DNA of 64,000 nucleotides. It comes from Nocardioides astragali. Lineage in GTDB: Bacteria; Actinomycetota; Actinomycetes; Propionibacteriales; Nocardioidaceae. Numbering within the stretch: position 1 is the stretch's first letter; every line of letters starts with the position of its first letter. Shown here in pieces: positions 45,606-53,791 of this stretch. The DNA is taken from positions 744,001 through 808,000 of the forward strand of contig NZ_JAFMZM010000001.1 of the NCBI RefSeq assembly GCF_024436375.1. Direction: 5' to 3'. A program made the position numbers and the translations under genes. The notes beneath the pieces were generated by a model. It saw nothing but the letters and a program-made list of their open reading frames with translations, did no database searches and was not told where the DNA came from.

Positions 45606-46028
45606 GTGTCGTTCCCGATCGTGGTGTGGATCCTCACGGCCCTGGCTGCCGTGGTGGTCGTGCTGACCCGTCTGCGCCTCAGCGGCGACGAGACGGCCGG
45701 CCGGTTCTCCATCAGCCGCCGGCTCCCCGCCGCCCACTTCGTGGCCGGGACCATCGCGCTCGTCCTGTGGCTCGGCGTGCTCGTCGCACCGGAGGACACG
45801 CTGGTCGGCGGCCCGCTGGTCGGCATCCTCGCGATCGCCGCCTGGTGGATCACCGCCATCTGCGGCCTGCTGATCCTCGCCCGCTGGCTGCCCGCCAAGG
45901 GCCGGCACGTGCCGGAGGCGACGGGAGACAGCTGGAGCGACGGGCCGGGGTTGTCGTTGCTGGCCCACCTCGGGATGGTGGTCGGCGTCCTCGTGTTCAC
46001 CTACGCCTACCTCACCGCCGCCGTCTGA
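45606..46028 (+). CDS. Hypothetical integral membrane protein (140 aa)
   Basis: Four membrane helices: FPIVVWILTALAAVVVVLTR, HFVAGTIALVLWLGVLVA, VGILAIAAWWITAICGLLIL and LAHLGMVVGVLVFTYAYL. No conserved charged motif stands out and I know no family name. Start is a GTG 14 nt after the previous stop. Its TGA overlaps the next ATG by one base (TGATG). Confidence 0.7.
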   Translation: MSFPIVVWILTALAAVVVVLTRLRLSGDETAGRFSISRRLPAAHFVAGTIALVLWLGVLVAPEDTLVGGPLVGILAIAAWWITAICGLLILARWLPAKGRHVPEATGDSWSDGPGLSLLAHLGMVVGVLVFTYAYLTAAV

Positions 46029-46798
46029 TGCGCCGCCTCCTCGGGGTCGTCCTCGCGGCGGCAGTGCTGGCCGCGGTCGCGGCAGGCGATCCTCTCGCTC
46101 CTGCACCGGCAGCCGCGTTGCCAGCCGGCCCCAGTGACCGCCCGGCCGTGGTCGAGGCCCGCACCATCGGGCACTCGGTGAAGGGCCGCCCGATCCGCGC
46201 GTGGCGGCTGGGCGAGCCGGGCAAGCGACGGATCGTGCTGGTCTCGACGATGCACGGCAACGAGCCGCACACGCGAGGCATCCTCCAGAGCCTGCGTGAC
46301 GGCCGGGCGGTCCGCGGCGTGGACCTGTGGGTGATCCCCACCTACAACCCCGACGGGCTCGCCAGGGGCACCCGTCGCAACGCCCGCGGCGTCGACCTCA
46401 ACCGCAACTTCCCCTACAAGTGGGCCGACCTCGACGGCAACTACGAGTCCGGCCGGCGTCCCGGCAGCGAACCGGAGACCCGTGCGGTGATGAGGTTCCT
46501 CGATGAGATCGACCCGCGCCGGGTGCTCAGCTTCCACCAGCCGCTCAACGGGGTGGACACCGACACCAAGGACCCGGGCTTCGCCCGCCGTCTGGCCCGC
46601 GCGCTCCGGCTCCCGCAGACAAGGCTCGACTGCGGCGGCCTGTGCCACGGCACCATGACGATGTGGTTCAACCACCACTTCCGCGGCGCTGCCCTCACCG
46701 TGGAGTACGGCAGCCACCCCTCGCGTCGACGCATGGTCGTCGAGGCGCCCCGCCAGGTACTCGGCGTACTCGGGGCGCACCGCACCTCGCTCGGCTGA
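46028..46798 (+). CDS. Secreted M14-type zinc carboxypeptidase
   Basis: 256 aa with a signal peptide (to about APAAALP). M14 zinc ligands are His and Glu in STMHGNEPHT and a later His in LSFHQPLNGVD; the substrate-binding set IPTYNPDGLARGTRRNARG and DLNRNFPYKW is intact, and the catalytic Glu is in ALTVEYGSH. These short members resemble murein-peptide amidases (MpaA-like), so muropeptide trimming is possible. It is coupled by TGATG to the small membrane gene. A decayed palindromic element follows. Confidence 0.88.
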   Translation: MRRLLGVVLAAAVLAAVAAGDPLAPAPAAALPAGPSDRPAVVEARTIGHSVKGRPIRAWRLGEPGKRRIVLVSTMHGNEPHTRGILQSLRDGRAVRGVDLWVIPTYNPDGLARGTRRNARGVDLNRNFPYKWADLDGNYESGRRPGSEPETRAVMRFLDEIDPRRVLSFHQPLNGVDTDTKDPGFARRLARALRLPQTRLDCGGLCHGTMTMWFNHHFRGAALTVEYGSHPSRRRMVVEAPRQVLGVLGAHRTSLG

Positions 46799-46804
46799 CC
46801 GCGT

Positions 46805-46864
46805 GCAGTCCTCATCGGATGGGTTGGTGTCCCGCCCTGGGGCGACCCGATTGAGGCGGACCAT
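46805..46864. repeat. Decayed copy of the 67-nt palindromic element
   Basis: Left arm GCAGTCCTCATCGG (46805-46818) and right arm TTGAGGCGGACCAT (46851-46864) match GTAGTCCGCATCAA and TTGATGCGGACTAC of the elements at 26089 and 27291 at most positions. The arm-to-arm length (60 nt against 61) and the loop (32 against 33 nt) agree. It lies between convergent genes and the arms now pair only partly. Confidence 0.5.
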
Positions 46865-46869
46865 CGGGT

Positions 46870-47673
46870 TCAGCGGCCGCGGAAGACCGGCTTCTCCTTG
46901 GCGACGAAGGCATTCACCGCGGCCAGGTGGTCCTCGGTGCCGCCGGTGAGGGCCATCATGTCGGCCTCGAAGGCCAGCGCCTCCTCGAGCGGCTGCGCGG
47001 CCGAGTTCGCCACGGCCCTGCGGATCGAGCCGAAGGCGACCGTGGGCCCGGAGGCCAGGCGGGTCGCCAGCTCGCCGACGGCCCGCGGGAACTCCTCGGC
47101 CGTCACCACCTGCGTGGCCAGCCCGAGGTCGAGCGCCTCCGCGGCCGTGACGGTGCGCGGGAAGTAGAGCAGCTCCATCGCCTTGGCCCGCCCGACCAGG
47201 CGGGGCAGCGTCCAGCTCGAGCCGGTGTCGCACGACAGGGCGACGCCGGCGAAGGAGGTGTTATAGCCCGCCGAGTCGACCAGGATCCGGAAGTCGGCCG
47301 CGAAGGCCAGGCTCGCGCCCGCGCCAGCGGCGACCCCGTTGACTGCGGCGATCACCGGCTTCGGCATGGTCGAGAGCGCCAGAACGATCGGGTTGTAGTG
47401 CTTCTCCACGGTGTCGGACAGGGGTACGTCGGCCGCGCCGGTCAGTCCGGCCAGGTGCTCCTTGAGGTCCTGGCCCACGCAGAACGCCTTGCCGCTGCCG
47501 GTGAGCACGACGCACCGCACCGCGTGGTCCTCGCTCACCTGCTGCACCAGCTCCAGCAGGAGGTCCTTGGTCGCCACGTCGAGACCGTTCATCGCCTCGG
47601 GCCGATTGAGGGTGATCGTGGCCACCGAGTCGACGACGTCGAGCAGGACAGGGGCACTGGTTGAGCTCGTCAT
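46870..47673 (-). CDS. Enoyl-CoA hydratase/isomerase family protein
   Basis: 267 aa crotonase fold, cytoplasmic. The oxyanion-hole loops are CVVLTGSGKAFCVGQDL and VNGVAAGAGASLAFAADFRI. The catalytic Glu pair of classical hydratases is not obvious (SFAGVALSCDTGSSW has Asp), which resembles PaaG-type isomerases rather than hydratases; phenylacetate or fatty-acid breakdown are possible. Start at the ATG 47673; the longer frame has no homology. Confidence 0.88.
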   Translation of the reverse strand: MTSSTSAPVLLDVVDSVATITLNRPEAMNGLDVATKDLLLELVQQVSEDHAVRCVVLTGSGKAFCVGQDLKEHLAGLTGAADVPLSDTVEKHYNPIVLALSTMPKPVIAAVNGVAAGAGASLAFAADFRILVDSAGYNTSFAGVALSCDTGSSWTLPRLVGRAKAMELLYFPRTVTAAEALDLGLATQVVTAEEFPRAVGELATRLASGPTVAFGSIRRAVANSAAQPLEEALAFEADMMALTGGTEDHLAAVNAFVAKEKPVFRGR

Positions 47674-47857
47674 GGGGGCAGTCTGCCCGACGTACATCTG
47701 CCGTCCGTGCGCCCTGTGGTGCCGATCACGTGCGTCATGAGGGATAATGAATTCTGTACGACGCCTATCGGGGCGGCCAGGCACGACTCAGCCGCCTCGA
47801 TTCGCATGTGAAGAGCGACCATCCCCGACGATGGCTGAACCAGGAAGAGGTGCGCCG

Positions 47858-48025
47858 ATGGCCGCCATGAAGCCCCGCACGGGCGACGGACCGCTCGAGG
47901 TCACCAAGGAAGGCCGCGGCATCGTCATGCGCGTCCCGCTCGAAGGCGGGGGACGCCTGGTGGTCGAGCTCAACGCCGAGGAGGCGACGGATCTCGGTGA
48001 CGCGCTCAAGGACGTCGTCGGCTGA
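47858..48025 (+). CDS. DUF3117 domain-containing protein
   Basis: 55 aa, matching the full DUF3117 family: MAAMKPRTGDGPLEVTKEGR, then VMRVPLEGGGRLVVELNAEE. It is a tiny single-domain protein highly conserved in actinobacteria, function unknown. AGGAAGAGG lies before the ATG. The ~180-nt stretch before it carries its promoter region. It is followed 2 nt later by the aminopeptidase gene. Confidence 0.92.
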   Translation: MAAMKPRTGDGPLEVTKEGRGIVMRVPLEGGGRLVVELNAEEATDLGDALKDVVG

Positions 48026-48027
48026 CC

Positions 48028-49563
48028 GTGCCCATCACTGCGCACCTTCCCACGCAGGTCTCTCCTCCCCAGTTCGCCCTCAGCCCCGCCCTGCCGCACC
48101 AGATCGGCGGCGCGGAGGTGTGGGCCTTCCCGGTCCTCCCCGACCAGGAGGGACTCCTGCTGGGCCCCGGTGCGGACGAGGCGTCCGAGGCCCTCGGCAT
48201 CGACCTCCTGGCGGCCCTCGACGCAGCGCGTGCCACCGGTCGGACCGGCGAGGTCACGTCGATCCCGGTGACCTCCTCCGACGCGAACCACGAGGTGAGC
48301 CTCGTGCTCCTCGTCGGTGTCGGCGAGGGCACGGTCACCGACTTCCGCCGTGCCGGTGCCGCCGTGGCCCGAGCGACCAAGGACCGAGCCAGCGTCGTCA
48401 CCTCCCTTGCGGCGATCGCGCCTGACGAAGGCCTGGGTGCACTGGTGGTCGGTGCGATGCTCGGCTCCTTCGCGTTCCACTGGCGCTCGACCGGTCCTCG
48501 GGAGCGCCCGGTGGCGCGGATCGTGCTCGCCGGCGTCAGCGACGACGGCGCCGACGACGCGCTGGCCCGGGCCATCGCGCTCGGCGGAGCAGGCTGGCGC
48601 TCCCGGGCACTGGCCATGGTCCCGGCCAACCTCAAGACCCCCTCCTGGCTCGCCGAGCAGGCTGTCGAGGTCGGGGAGGCCGCGGGCCTCGAGGTGACGG
48701 TCTGGGACGAGGAGAGGCTCCGTGCCGAGGGCTTCGGGGGCATCCTCGCCGTCGGCGGCGGCTCTGCGCACCGGCCCCGGTTGATCCGCATGGACTACAC
48801 CCCCCGCGGAGCCACCAAGCGCATGCCCACCGTCGTGCTGGTGGGCAAGGGCATCACCTTCGACACCGGCGGCCTGGACATCAAGCCCAGCGAGGGCATG
48901 CTGACGATGAAGCGCGACATGAGCGGCGGTGGCGCGGTGATCGCGGCGATGGCCGCGCTGCGCGACGTCGACTGCCCGGTCCGCGTCATCGGCCTGGTCC
49001 CGGCAGCCGAGAATGCCATCAGCGGCTCCGCGATGCGTCCCGGCGACGTGGTCACCCACTTCGGCGGTCGCACCTCCGAGGTCAACAACACCGACGCCGA
49101 GGGCCGACTGGTGCTCGCCGACGCGATGGCGTACGCCGTCGCCGAGCTGTCGCCGACCGTGCTGGTCGACATCGCCACCTTGACCGGGGCGATGAAGGTG
49201 ACGCTGGGGCAGTGGACCGGCGGCTTCTTCGCCAACGACGAGGTGCTGGCCGGCCACGTCGAGTCGGCCGCTGCCGCCTCCGGGGAGAACGTCTGGCGGA
49301 TGCCGCTGGTCACCGACTACGAGGACCGGGTCACCTCCAAGATCGCCGACGGCGACAACGCCGCCGGTGGGGCCGGCGCCATCACTGCGGCGCTGTTCCT
49401 GCAGCACTTCGCGGGCGACGTGCCGTGGGCCCACATCGACTTCGCCTCCGCCGCAGAGTCCCCCGCCGAGCGGCACGAGTGGACGGCGGGCCCCAGTGGC
49501 TTCGGTCCGCGTCTGCTGCTCACGTGGCTGGGCTCCGACGACCCGTTGGAAGGGATTGCCTGA
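48028..49563 (+). CDS. pepA: Leucyl aminopeptidase (M17)
   Basis: 511 aa. The di-metal C-terminal domain is complete: VGKGITFDTGGLDIKPSEGM (Lys, Asp), the active-site MKRDMSGGG, and the diagnostic NTDAEGRLVLADA; the N-terminal domain is the usual less conserved alpha/beta unit. It removes N-terminal residues from peptides in the cytoplasm. A GTG start 2 nt after the DUF3117 stop suggests co-transcription. The stop overlaps the next start (TGATG). Confidence 0.93.
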   Translation: MPITAHLPTQVSPPQFALSPALPHQIGGAEVWAFPVLPDQEGLLLGPGADEASEALGIDLLAALDAARATGRTGEVTSIPVTSSDANHEVSLVLLVGVGEGTVTDFRRAGAAVARATKDRASVVTSLAAIAPDEGLGALVVGAMLGSFAFHWRSTGPRERPVARIVLAGVSDDGADDALARAIALGGAGWRSRALAMVPANLKTPSWLAEQAVEVGEAAGLEVTVWDEERLRAEGFGGILAVGGGSAHRPRLIRMDYTPRGATKRMPTVVLVGKGITFDTGGLDIKPSEGMLTMKRDMSGGGAVIAAMAALRDVDCPVRVIGLVPAAENAISGSAMRPGDVVTHFGGRTSEVNNTDAEGRLVLADAMAYAVAELSPTVLVDIATLTGAMKVTLGQWTGGFFANDEVLAGHVESAAAASGENVWRMPLVTDYEDRVTSKIADGDNAAGGAGAITAALFLQHFAGDVPWAHIDFASAAESPAERHEWTAGPSGFGPRLLLTWLGSDDPLEGIA

Positions 49564-49901
49564 TGCTCGGTCTCACAGTCCGCTGGTCGCTCGCCGACGC
49601 GCCGGAGGGCGTCGTGGAGGAGCTCTCGTCGTATGTCGCCGAGACCTCACACGCGCGCTTCACCGGCATGGCCGGTCTCCGCTTCAAGACGTGGCGGATG
49701 GTGCGCGGCGAGTGGTTCGAGGGCTGCTACGTCTTCGCCACGAGCGAGGCGCGGGAGGAGTTCCAGCGCACCTTCACCGAGGGCGCCGCCGAGTCGCCGG
49801 GGTCGCGGATCATCGGCTCGTCGCCGATCCTCATCGAGGCGTGCGACATCGTCGCGATCGCCGAGGGCTGGGAAGGTTTTGCGGCAGCGTCCCGGTACTG
49901 A
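49563..49901 (+). CDS. YdhR-like small protein (ferredoxin-like alpha/beta fold)
   Basis: 112 aa. The pattern GLTVRWSLADAPEGVVEELS, FTGMAGLRFKTWRMVRGEWF, EGCYVFATSEAREEFQRTF resembles YdhR-type dimeric alpha-beta barrels, sometimes annotated as mono-oxygenases. No cofactor site is visible. It is coupled to pepA by a 1-nt overlap. Its stop codon runs into the first unit of the large inverted repeat. Confidence 0.7.
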   Translation: MLGLTVRWSLADAPEGVVEELSSYVAETSHARFTGMAGLRFKTWRMVRGEWFEGCYVFATSEAREEFQRTFTEGAAESPGSRIIGSSPILIEACDIVAIAEGWEGFAAASRY

Positions 49902-49902
49902 T

Positions 49903-50337
49903 GCGCTCGCTCCGCTCGCGCGTGCTGTGTCTTTGGCGCTCGCTCCGCTCGCGCGTGCTCGTCGCCCTTGAACGGCCTGTCTTCCCTCGTCGCTCGACGG
50001 CGCTGCCTCGCTTCGCTCGTCACGCTTGCTCGCTCCTCAGTCCAGACAGCCCGGGGCGACGAGCGCGTGAGCTGAGGTGGTCGGTCGCCTAGACCACATC
50101 GCTCGTTCCTTCATGCGTAGCGAGCGTGGCGAGCCCCGAGGTCAGACTCACTTGAGGCTCGGCGCCCGACGTCGTCTGGACTGACGAGCGACGCGAGCGC
50201 AGCGAGCAAGCCGAGGAGGGAAGACGACGTCTACGGGGGCGCCGAGCACGCGCGAGCGGAGCGAGCGCCATACAGCAGGGGCGGCGAGCACGCGCGAGCG
50301 CAGCGAGCGCCAAAGCAGAGCGGAGCGAGCGCCAACG
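49903..50337. repeat. 435-bp nested inverted repeat of palindromic units
   Basis: This gap holds no gene. Two direct units of GCGCTCGCTCCGCTCGCGCG (49903, 49936) face inverted units at 50244-50270, 50285-50315 and about 50317-50337. The second left unit and its flanks (49931-49967) complement 50278-50315 over about 37 bases with two mismatches. Inside lie more matched arms: GCTTGCTCGC (50025) with GCGAGCAAGC (50202), CAGTCCAGAC (50038-50047) with GTCTGGACTG (50174-50183), and CTTCCCTC (49981) with GAGGGAAG. It lies between convergent genes and could act as a strong two-way terminator, but its size exceeds any need for that. Confidence 0.85.
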
Positions 50338-50338
50338 A

Positions 50339-50998
50339 CTACGCCTCCGGCGCCCATTCCTTCTTGGCGACCAGCAGGCCGTCGCCGACGGGGAGGAGCA
50401 CCGGCACGAGGGACTCGTGCTCGAGGATCGTGCGACCCAGGTCGCGGATGGTGACCGTCTCCTCGTCGCGCTGCGCGGGGTCGGCGACGCGGTCGTGCCA
50501 CAGTGCGTTGTCGAAGGCCACGATCCCGCCGGGACGCAGCAGGCGCAGCGCCTCCTTGAGGTAGGCGGCGTACTCGCGCTTGTCACCGTCGCAGAACACG
50601 AGGTCGTAGTGACCGTCGGTCAGGCGGGGGAGGACGTCGAGCCCGGCCCCGGCGATCGTGCGCGCCCGGTTGCTCGGGATGCCGGCCTCGGTGAAGGTCT
50701 CCTTGGCCAGGCGCTGGTGCTCGGCCTCGATGTCGACCGTGGTCAGCACGCCGTCGGCACGCATGCCGCGCAGCAACCAGAGCCCCGAGACGCCGGTGCC
50801 CGTGCCGATCTCGACGACCGCGCGAGCCTCGAGGACGGAGGCGAGGAAACAGAGGGTGGCTCCGACGCCGGAGCCGATGGGGGCGACGCCGACCTCCTCG
50901 GCACGGCTACGAGCGGCGGCCAGGATGTCGTCCTCGACCACGAACGACTCGGCATAGGACCAGCTGGCGGGCTTGATCGGCGCAGTGGGGGTGGGCAC
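50339..50998 (-). CDS. O-methyltransferase (SAM-dependent)
   Basis: 219 aa, class I methyltransferase of the catechol/caffeoyl-CoA O-methyltransferase type. The SAM motif is VVEIGTGTGVSGLWLLRGM, with acidic TTVDIEAEH and metal-type DLVFCDGDKREY and IVAFDNALWHD. The GTG at 50998 has TAGAGT 7 nt upstream on its strand. It is the counterpart of the methyltransferase gene placed divergently beside sigE in mycobacteria. The substrate is unknown. Confidence 0.9.
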   Translation of the reverse strand: MPTPTAPIKPASWSYAESFVVEDDILAAARSRAEEVGVAPIGSGVGATLCFLASVLEARAVVEIGTGTGVSGLWLLRGMRADGVLTTVDIEAEHQRLAKETFTEAGIPSNRARTIAGAGLDVLPRLTDGHYDLVFCDGDKREYAAYLKEALRLLRPGGIVAFDNALWHDRVADPAQRDEETVTIRDLGRTILEHESLVPVLLPVGDGLLVAKKEWAPEA

Positions 50999-51005
50999 GG
51001 GCGCG

Positions 51006-51011
51006 ACTCTA
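51006..51011 (-). promoter_or_regulatory. -10 box of a probable leaderless promoter (O-methyltransferase)
   Basis: TAGAGT on the reverse strand, 7 nt before the GTG at 50998. Confidence 0.5.
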
Positions 51012-51037
51012 TCGCGCGCGAGCTGTCCGACGTGTCC

Positions 51038-51064
51038 GGGAACACACACGGCACCCCGGTCGTT
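51038..51064 (+). promoter_or_regulatory. Candidate ECF (SigE-type) promoter upstream of sigE
   Basis: GGGAAC at 51038-51043 and CGTT at 51061-51064, 17 nt apart, match the SigE-type consensus (GGGAAC, ~16-17 nt, CGTT) and suggest autoregulation. A second, looser pair is GGGAAC (51135-51140) with CGTC (51160-51163) at 19 nt. Confidence 0.5.
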
Positions 51065-51222
51065 GGAGGGGGTACGCCAGCTGGGGAGGCCCGGTTGCCG
51101 GGGAAGTTCTTGGCCGGAGCGCATGGGGTTCACAGGGAACTCTCAGGCGGACTGCCTAGCGTCAGGAAGGACATCGAACCGAGTTGCAGCTGCGGTCGAG
51201 GAAGACGAGCCAGGGGGCACCA

Positions 51223-51834
51223 GTGGGTGAGCAGGTCGACACGAGTCTGGACCCGGACGTCGTACCCACGTGGGACGAGATCGTCGAGCACCACTCGGAC
51301 CGGGTGTTCCGCCTCGCCTACCGCCTGACGGGCAACCGTCCTGACGCCGAGGACCTGACGCAGGAGGTCTTCGTCCGCGTCTTCCGCTCGCTGGACACCT
51401 ACTCGCCCGGCACCTTCGAGGGCTGGCTGCACCGCATCACCACTAACCTGTTCCTCGACGGCGCGCGCCGCAAGCAGCGGATCCGCTTCGACCCGCTCTC
51501 GGACGAGCGCGCCGCGCGGCTCACCAGCTCGGCGCCGGCGCCCGACCTGGCCATGGCCGACCAGACCTTCGACGACGACATCGAGACCGCCCTCGCCACG
51601 CTCCCACCCGACTTCCGCGCCGCTGTCGTGCTGTGCGACGTCGAAGGCCTCAGCTACGAGGAGATCGCGGAGATCATGGACGCCAAGCTCGGCACCGTAC
51701 GCTCGCGCATCCACCGCGGCCGCAGCATGCTCCGCAAGGCGCTCGCCCACCGCGAGCCCGCAGCCGGACGCCAGCGATACTCCGGCCCCACCGCGCCGCA
51801 GCTCCAGCCTCGATCGCAGGGGTCGGTGTCGTGA
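51223..51834 (+). CDS. sigE: ECF sigma factor, SigE-like
   Basis: 203 aa from the GTG at 51223, which has AGGGGG 5 nt upstream (a TTG at 51184 is a weaker choice). Region 2 is [20 protein letters not shown] with TQEVFVRVF; region 4 is [20 protein letters not shown] followed by [20 protein letters not shown]. In mycobacteria SigE answers cell-envelope stress and is held by RseA. Here the zinc anti-sigma gene overlaps its stop (TGATG) and htrA follows, giving the classic three-gene unit. Confidence 0.94.
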   Translation: MGEQVDTSLDPDVVPTWDEIVEHHSDRVFRLAYRLTGNRPDAEDLTQEVFVRVFRSLDTYSPGTFEGWLHRITTNLFLDGARRKQRIRFDPLSDERAARLTSSAPAPDLAMADQTFDDDIETALATLPPDFRAAVVLCDVEGLSYEEIAEIMDAKLGTVRSRIHRGRSMLRKALAHREPAAGRQRYSGPTAPQLQPRSQGSVS

Positions 51835-52361
51835 TGAGCCACTTGGGATCCCGTGTCAGTGCCCTCATCGACGGCCGCCTCGCCCCGGACGAGGAGGAGC
51901 GCTGCTGGGACCACGTCCACAGCTGCCACTCCTGCCGTGACCTGGTCGAGAAGGAGGGCTGGGTGAAGACCCAGCTCGCACAGCTCTCCTTCGGGCCCTC
52001 GGAGCCCTCGCGCGACTTCAAGTCGTCGCTCATCGGCCACTGCTCCGCCCTGGCGCCCGCGTCGGGCTCCGGCCTGACGGCCGCGACCCCGTTCCCGACG
52101 TCCTCCCAGCGATCGCGTCGTGGCCTCGTGGCCATCGGCGGTGGTGCGGCCAGTGCGTGCGTCGTCGGCGTCCTGGCGCTCGGTGTCGCCGGGGCTCCGC
52201 GGATGGAGCCCCGTCCGCCGGCCACGGACCTGAGCCGTCCGGCCGGCCCCGCGACACCAGTCAACAGTGTCGACGACCGTGCCGTCCGTGGCCCGGTGTC
52301 ACCCTCCCGGACGCCCCTGGCTGAGCGCCTTGTGGCGATCCGGGAGAAGATTGCTCCGTGA
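51834..52361 (+). CDS. Zinc-binding anti-sigma factor (RseA-like)
   Basis: 175 aa. The ZAS motif H27-x3-C31-x2-C34 is in WDHVHSCHSCRDLVEKE, with the preceding RVSALIDGRL segment that contacts the sigma factor. A single hydrophobic segment (GLVAIGGGAASACVVGVLAL) at about 98-118 may be a membrane helix. It should bind SigE and release it on stress or by proteolysis. Start by 1-nt overlap with sigE; the next GTG overlaps its stop. Confidence 0.88.
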   Translation: MSHLGSRVSALIDGRLAPDEEERCWDHVHSCHSCRDLVEKEGWVKTQLAQLSFGPSEPSRDFKSSLIGHCSALAPASGSGLTAATPFPTSSQRSRRGLVAIGGGAASACVVGVLALGVAGAPRMEPRPPATDLSRPAGPATPVNSVDDRAVRGPVSPSRTPLAERLVAIREKIAP

Positions 52362-53782
52362 GCGACGAGCACGAGCCCGACGAGCAGGCGCCCGAGGAGC
52401 CGACGCAGCCCCTCGCGGGCTGGAGTCCACAGCCCGACGGGCAGGCGTACGGTCGCACCGACGCGTCCCACGACCGCCCGGACGACGGCATGCTCGCGCC
52501 GCCGCCCCCGCCGCCCCACGTCGAGGAGCCGACCGCTCCCCAGGCACAGCAGCCGCGTCCGCACGAGTCGGCCGCTCCGACCGTGCCGTTCGGTCACCCC
52601 GCTCCGGGGCCGGCGTACTTCGGTCCCGGTCCCTATCCGCAGCCCGGCTACGGTCAGCACGCGGGAGCGACCCGGACCCGCAAGCTCCCGCTGTGGGTGT
52701 GGCCGTCCGTCGCGTGCCTCGCGCTGGTCGTCGGCATCGTCGGCGGTGTCGCCGGTAGCGCGCTGCACGACGAGCTGGCCTCGTCCCAGGGTGCCACGGT
52801 CGACAACGGCCTCGACGGAGTGCGGACCCGCACGGCCGCACCGCTGACCACCGACAACGGCTCGGTCCCGGCCGTCGCCCAGGCCCTGCTGCCCAGCACC
52901 GTGCAGATCGTCGCCGAGTTCGACGGTGACGCCGCCGGAGCGACCGGGTCGGGCTTCGTGCTCGACCGCGAAGGTCACGTGGTGACCAACAGCCACGTGG
53001 TGGCCTCCGCCGCCGAGGAGGACGGCCCGATCGTGGTCATCGACCACTCCGGTGAGCGGCACGAAGCCACGGTCGTGGGTCGCAGCGCGGTCTACGACCT
53101 CGCGGTGCTCGACGTCGACGGCGCCGAGTCGCTGGAGCCCGCCGCGCTGGGCGCCTCGCAGGCGCTCCGCGTCGGCGACCCGGTCATCGCCTTCGGTGCC
53201 CCGCTGGGCCTGAGCCAGACCGTCACCTCGGGGATCGTCAGCGCCCTCAACCGACCGGTCACCACGTCGGGTGAGTCCAACGACGACTCCTCCTACATCA
53301 ACGCGGTGCAGACCGACGCCGCGATCAACCCCGGCAACTCGGGTGGCCCGCTGGTCAACCTCGCCGGCGAGGTGGTCGGGGTGAACTCCGCGATCGCCAC
53401 CACCGGCGGGGCCTCGACCGAGTCGGGCAACATCGGCGTCGGGTTCGCGATCCCGATCGAGCAGGTCATCACGACGGTCGACCAGATCCTGCGGACCGGG
53501 AAGGCGGAGTACCCCGTCATCGGTGCCCAGGTGCGCACGGGCGGTGCGCCCGACGCCGAGGGCGCGACCATCACCGAGGTCATGCCGGACACTCCCGCCG
53601 AGCAGGCCGGGCTGCGCGAGGACGACGTGATCACCGCCGTCGGGGACCTGCCCGTGAACGACGGCATCGCCCTCATCGTCGCCATCCGGACGCACCTGCC
53701 CGGTGAGACGGTGGAGATGTCTGTGCTGCGCGACGGCGAGGAGCAGGTCGTCGAGGTCGAGCTCGACGGCAAGGTCGGCTGA
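52358..53782 (+). CDS. htrA: HtrA-type membrane-anchored serine protease
   Basis: 474 aa. A Pro-rich cytoplasmic N-terminus, one membrane helix near 110-135 (LWVWPSVACLALVVGIVGGV), a trypsin-like domain with H213 (VVTNSHVV), D247 (VYDLAVL) and S328 (GNSGGPL), and a PDZ domain from about 385 (TPAEQAGLREDDVITAVGD). It degrades or refolds damaged exported proteins and in mycobacteria belongs to the SigE envelope-stress circuit. It overlaps the anti-sigma gene by 4 nt. Confidence 0.94.
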   Translation: MSDEHEPDEQAPEEPTQPLAGWSPQPDGQAYGRTDASHDRPDDGMLAPPPPPPHVEEPTAPQAQQPRPHESAAPTVPFGHPAPGPAYFGPGPYPQPGYGQHAGATRTRKLPLWVWPSVACLALVVGIVGGVAGSALHDELASSQGATVDNGLDGVRTRTAAPLTTDNGSVPAVAQALLPSTVQIVAEFDGDAAGATGSGFVLDREGHVVTNSHVVASAAEEDGPIVVIDHSGERHEATVVGRSAVYDLAVLDVDGAESLEPAALGASQALRVGDPVIAFGAPLGLSQTVTSGIVSALNRPVTTSGESNDDSSYINAVQTDAAINPGNSGGPLVNLAGEVVGVNSAIATTGGASTESGNIGVGFAIPIEQVITTVDQILRTGKAEYPVIGAQVRTGGAPDAEGATITEVMPDTPAEQAGLREDDVITAVGDLPVNDGIALIVAIRTHLPGETVEMSVLRDGEEQVVEVELDGKVG

Positions 53783-53791
53783 GGACGGGTC

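Noticed and set aside
49903..50337. CRISPR array or attachment site as an explanation of the repeats here.
   Set aside because: Units are inverted, not regularly spaced direct repeats with unique spacers; no cas or integrase gene and no tRNA nearby.
50089..50586. Frames running through the large inverted repeat.
   Set aside because: They translate the palindromic units into Arg/Ala/Ser strings and overlap the O-methyltransferase; no ribosome site or family.
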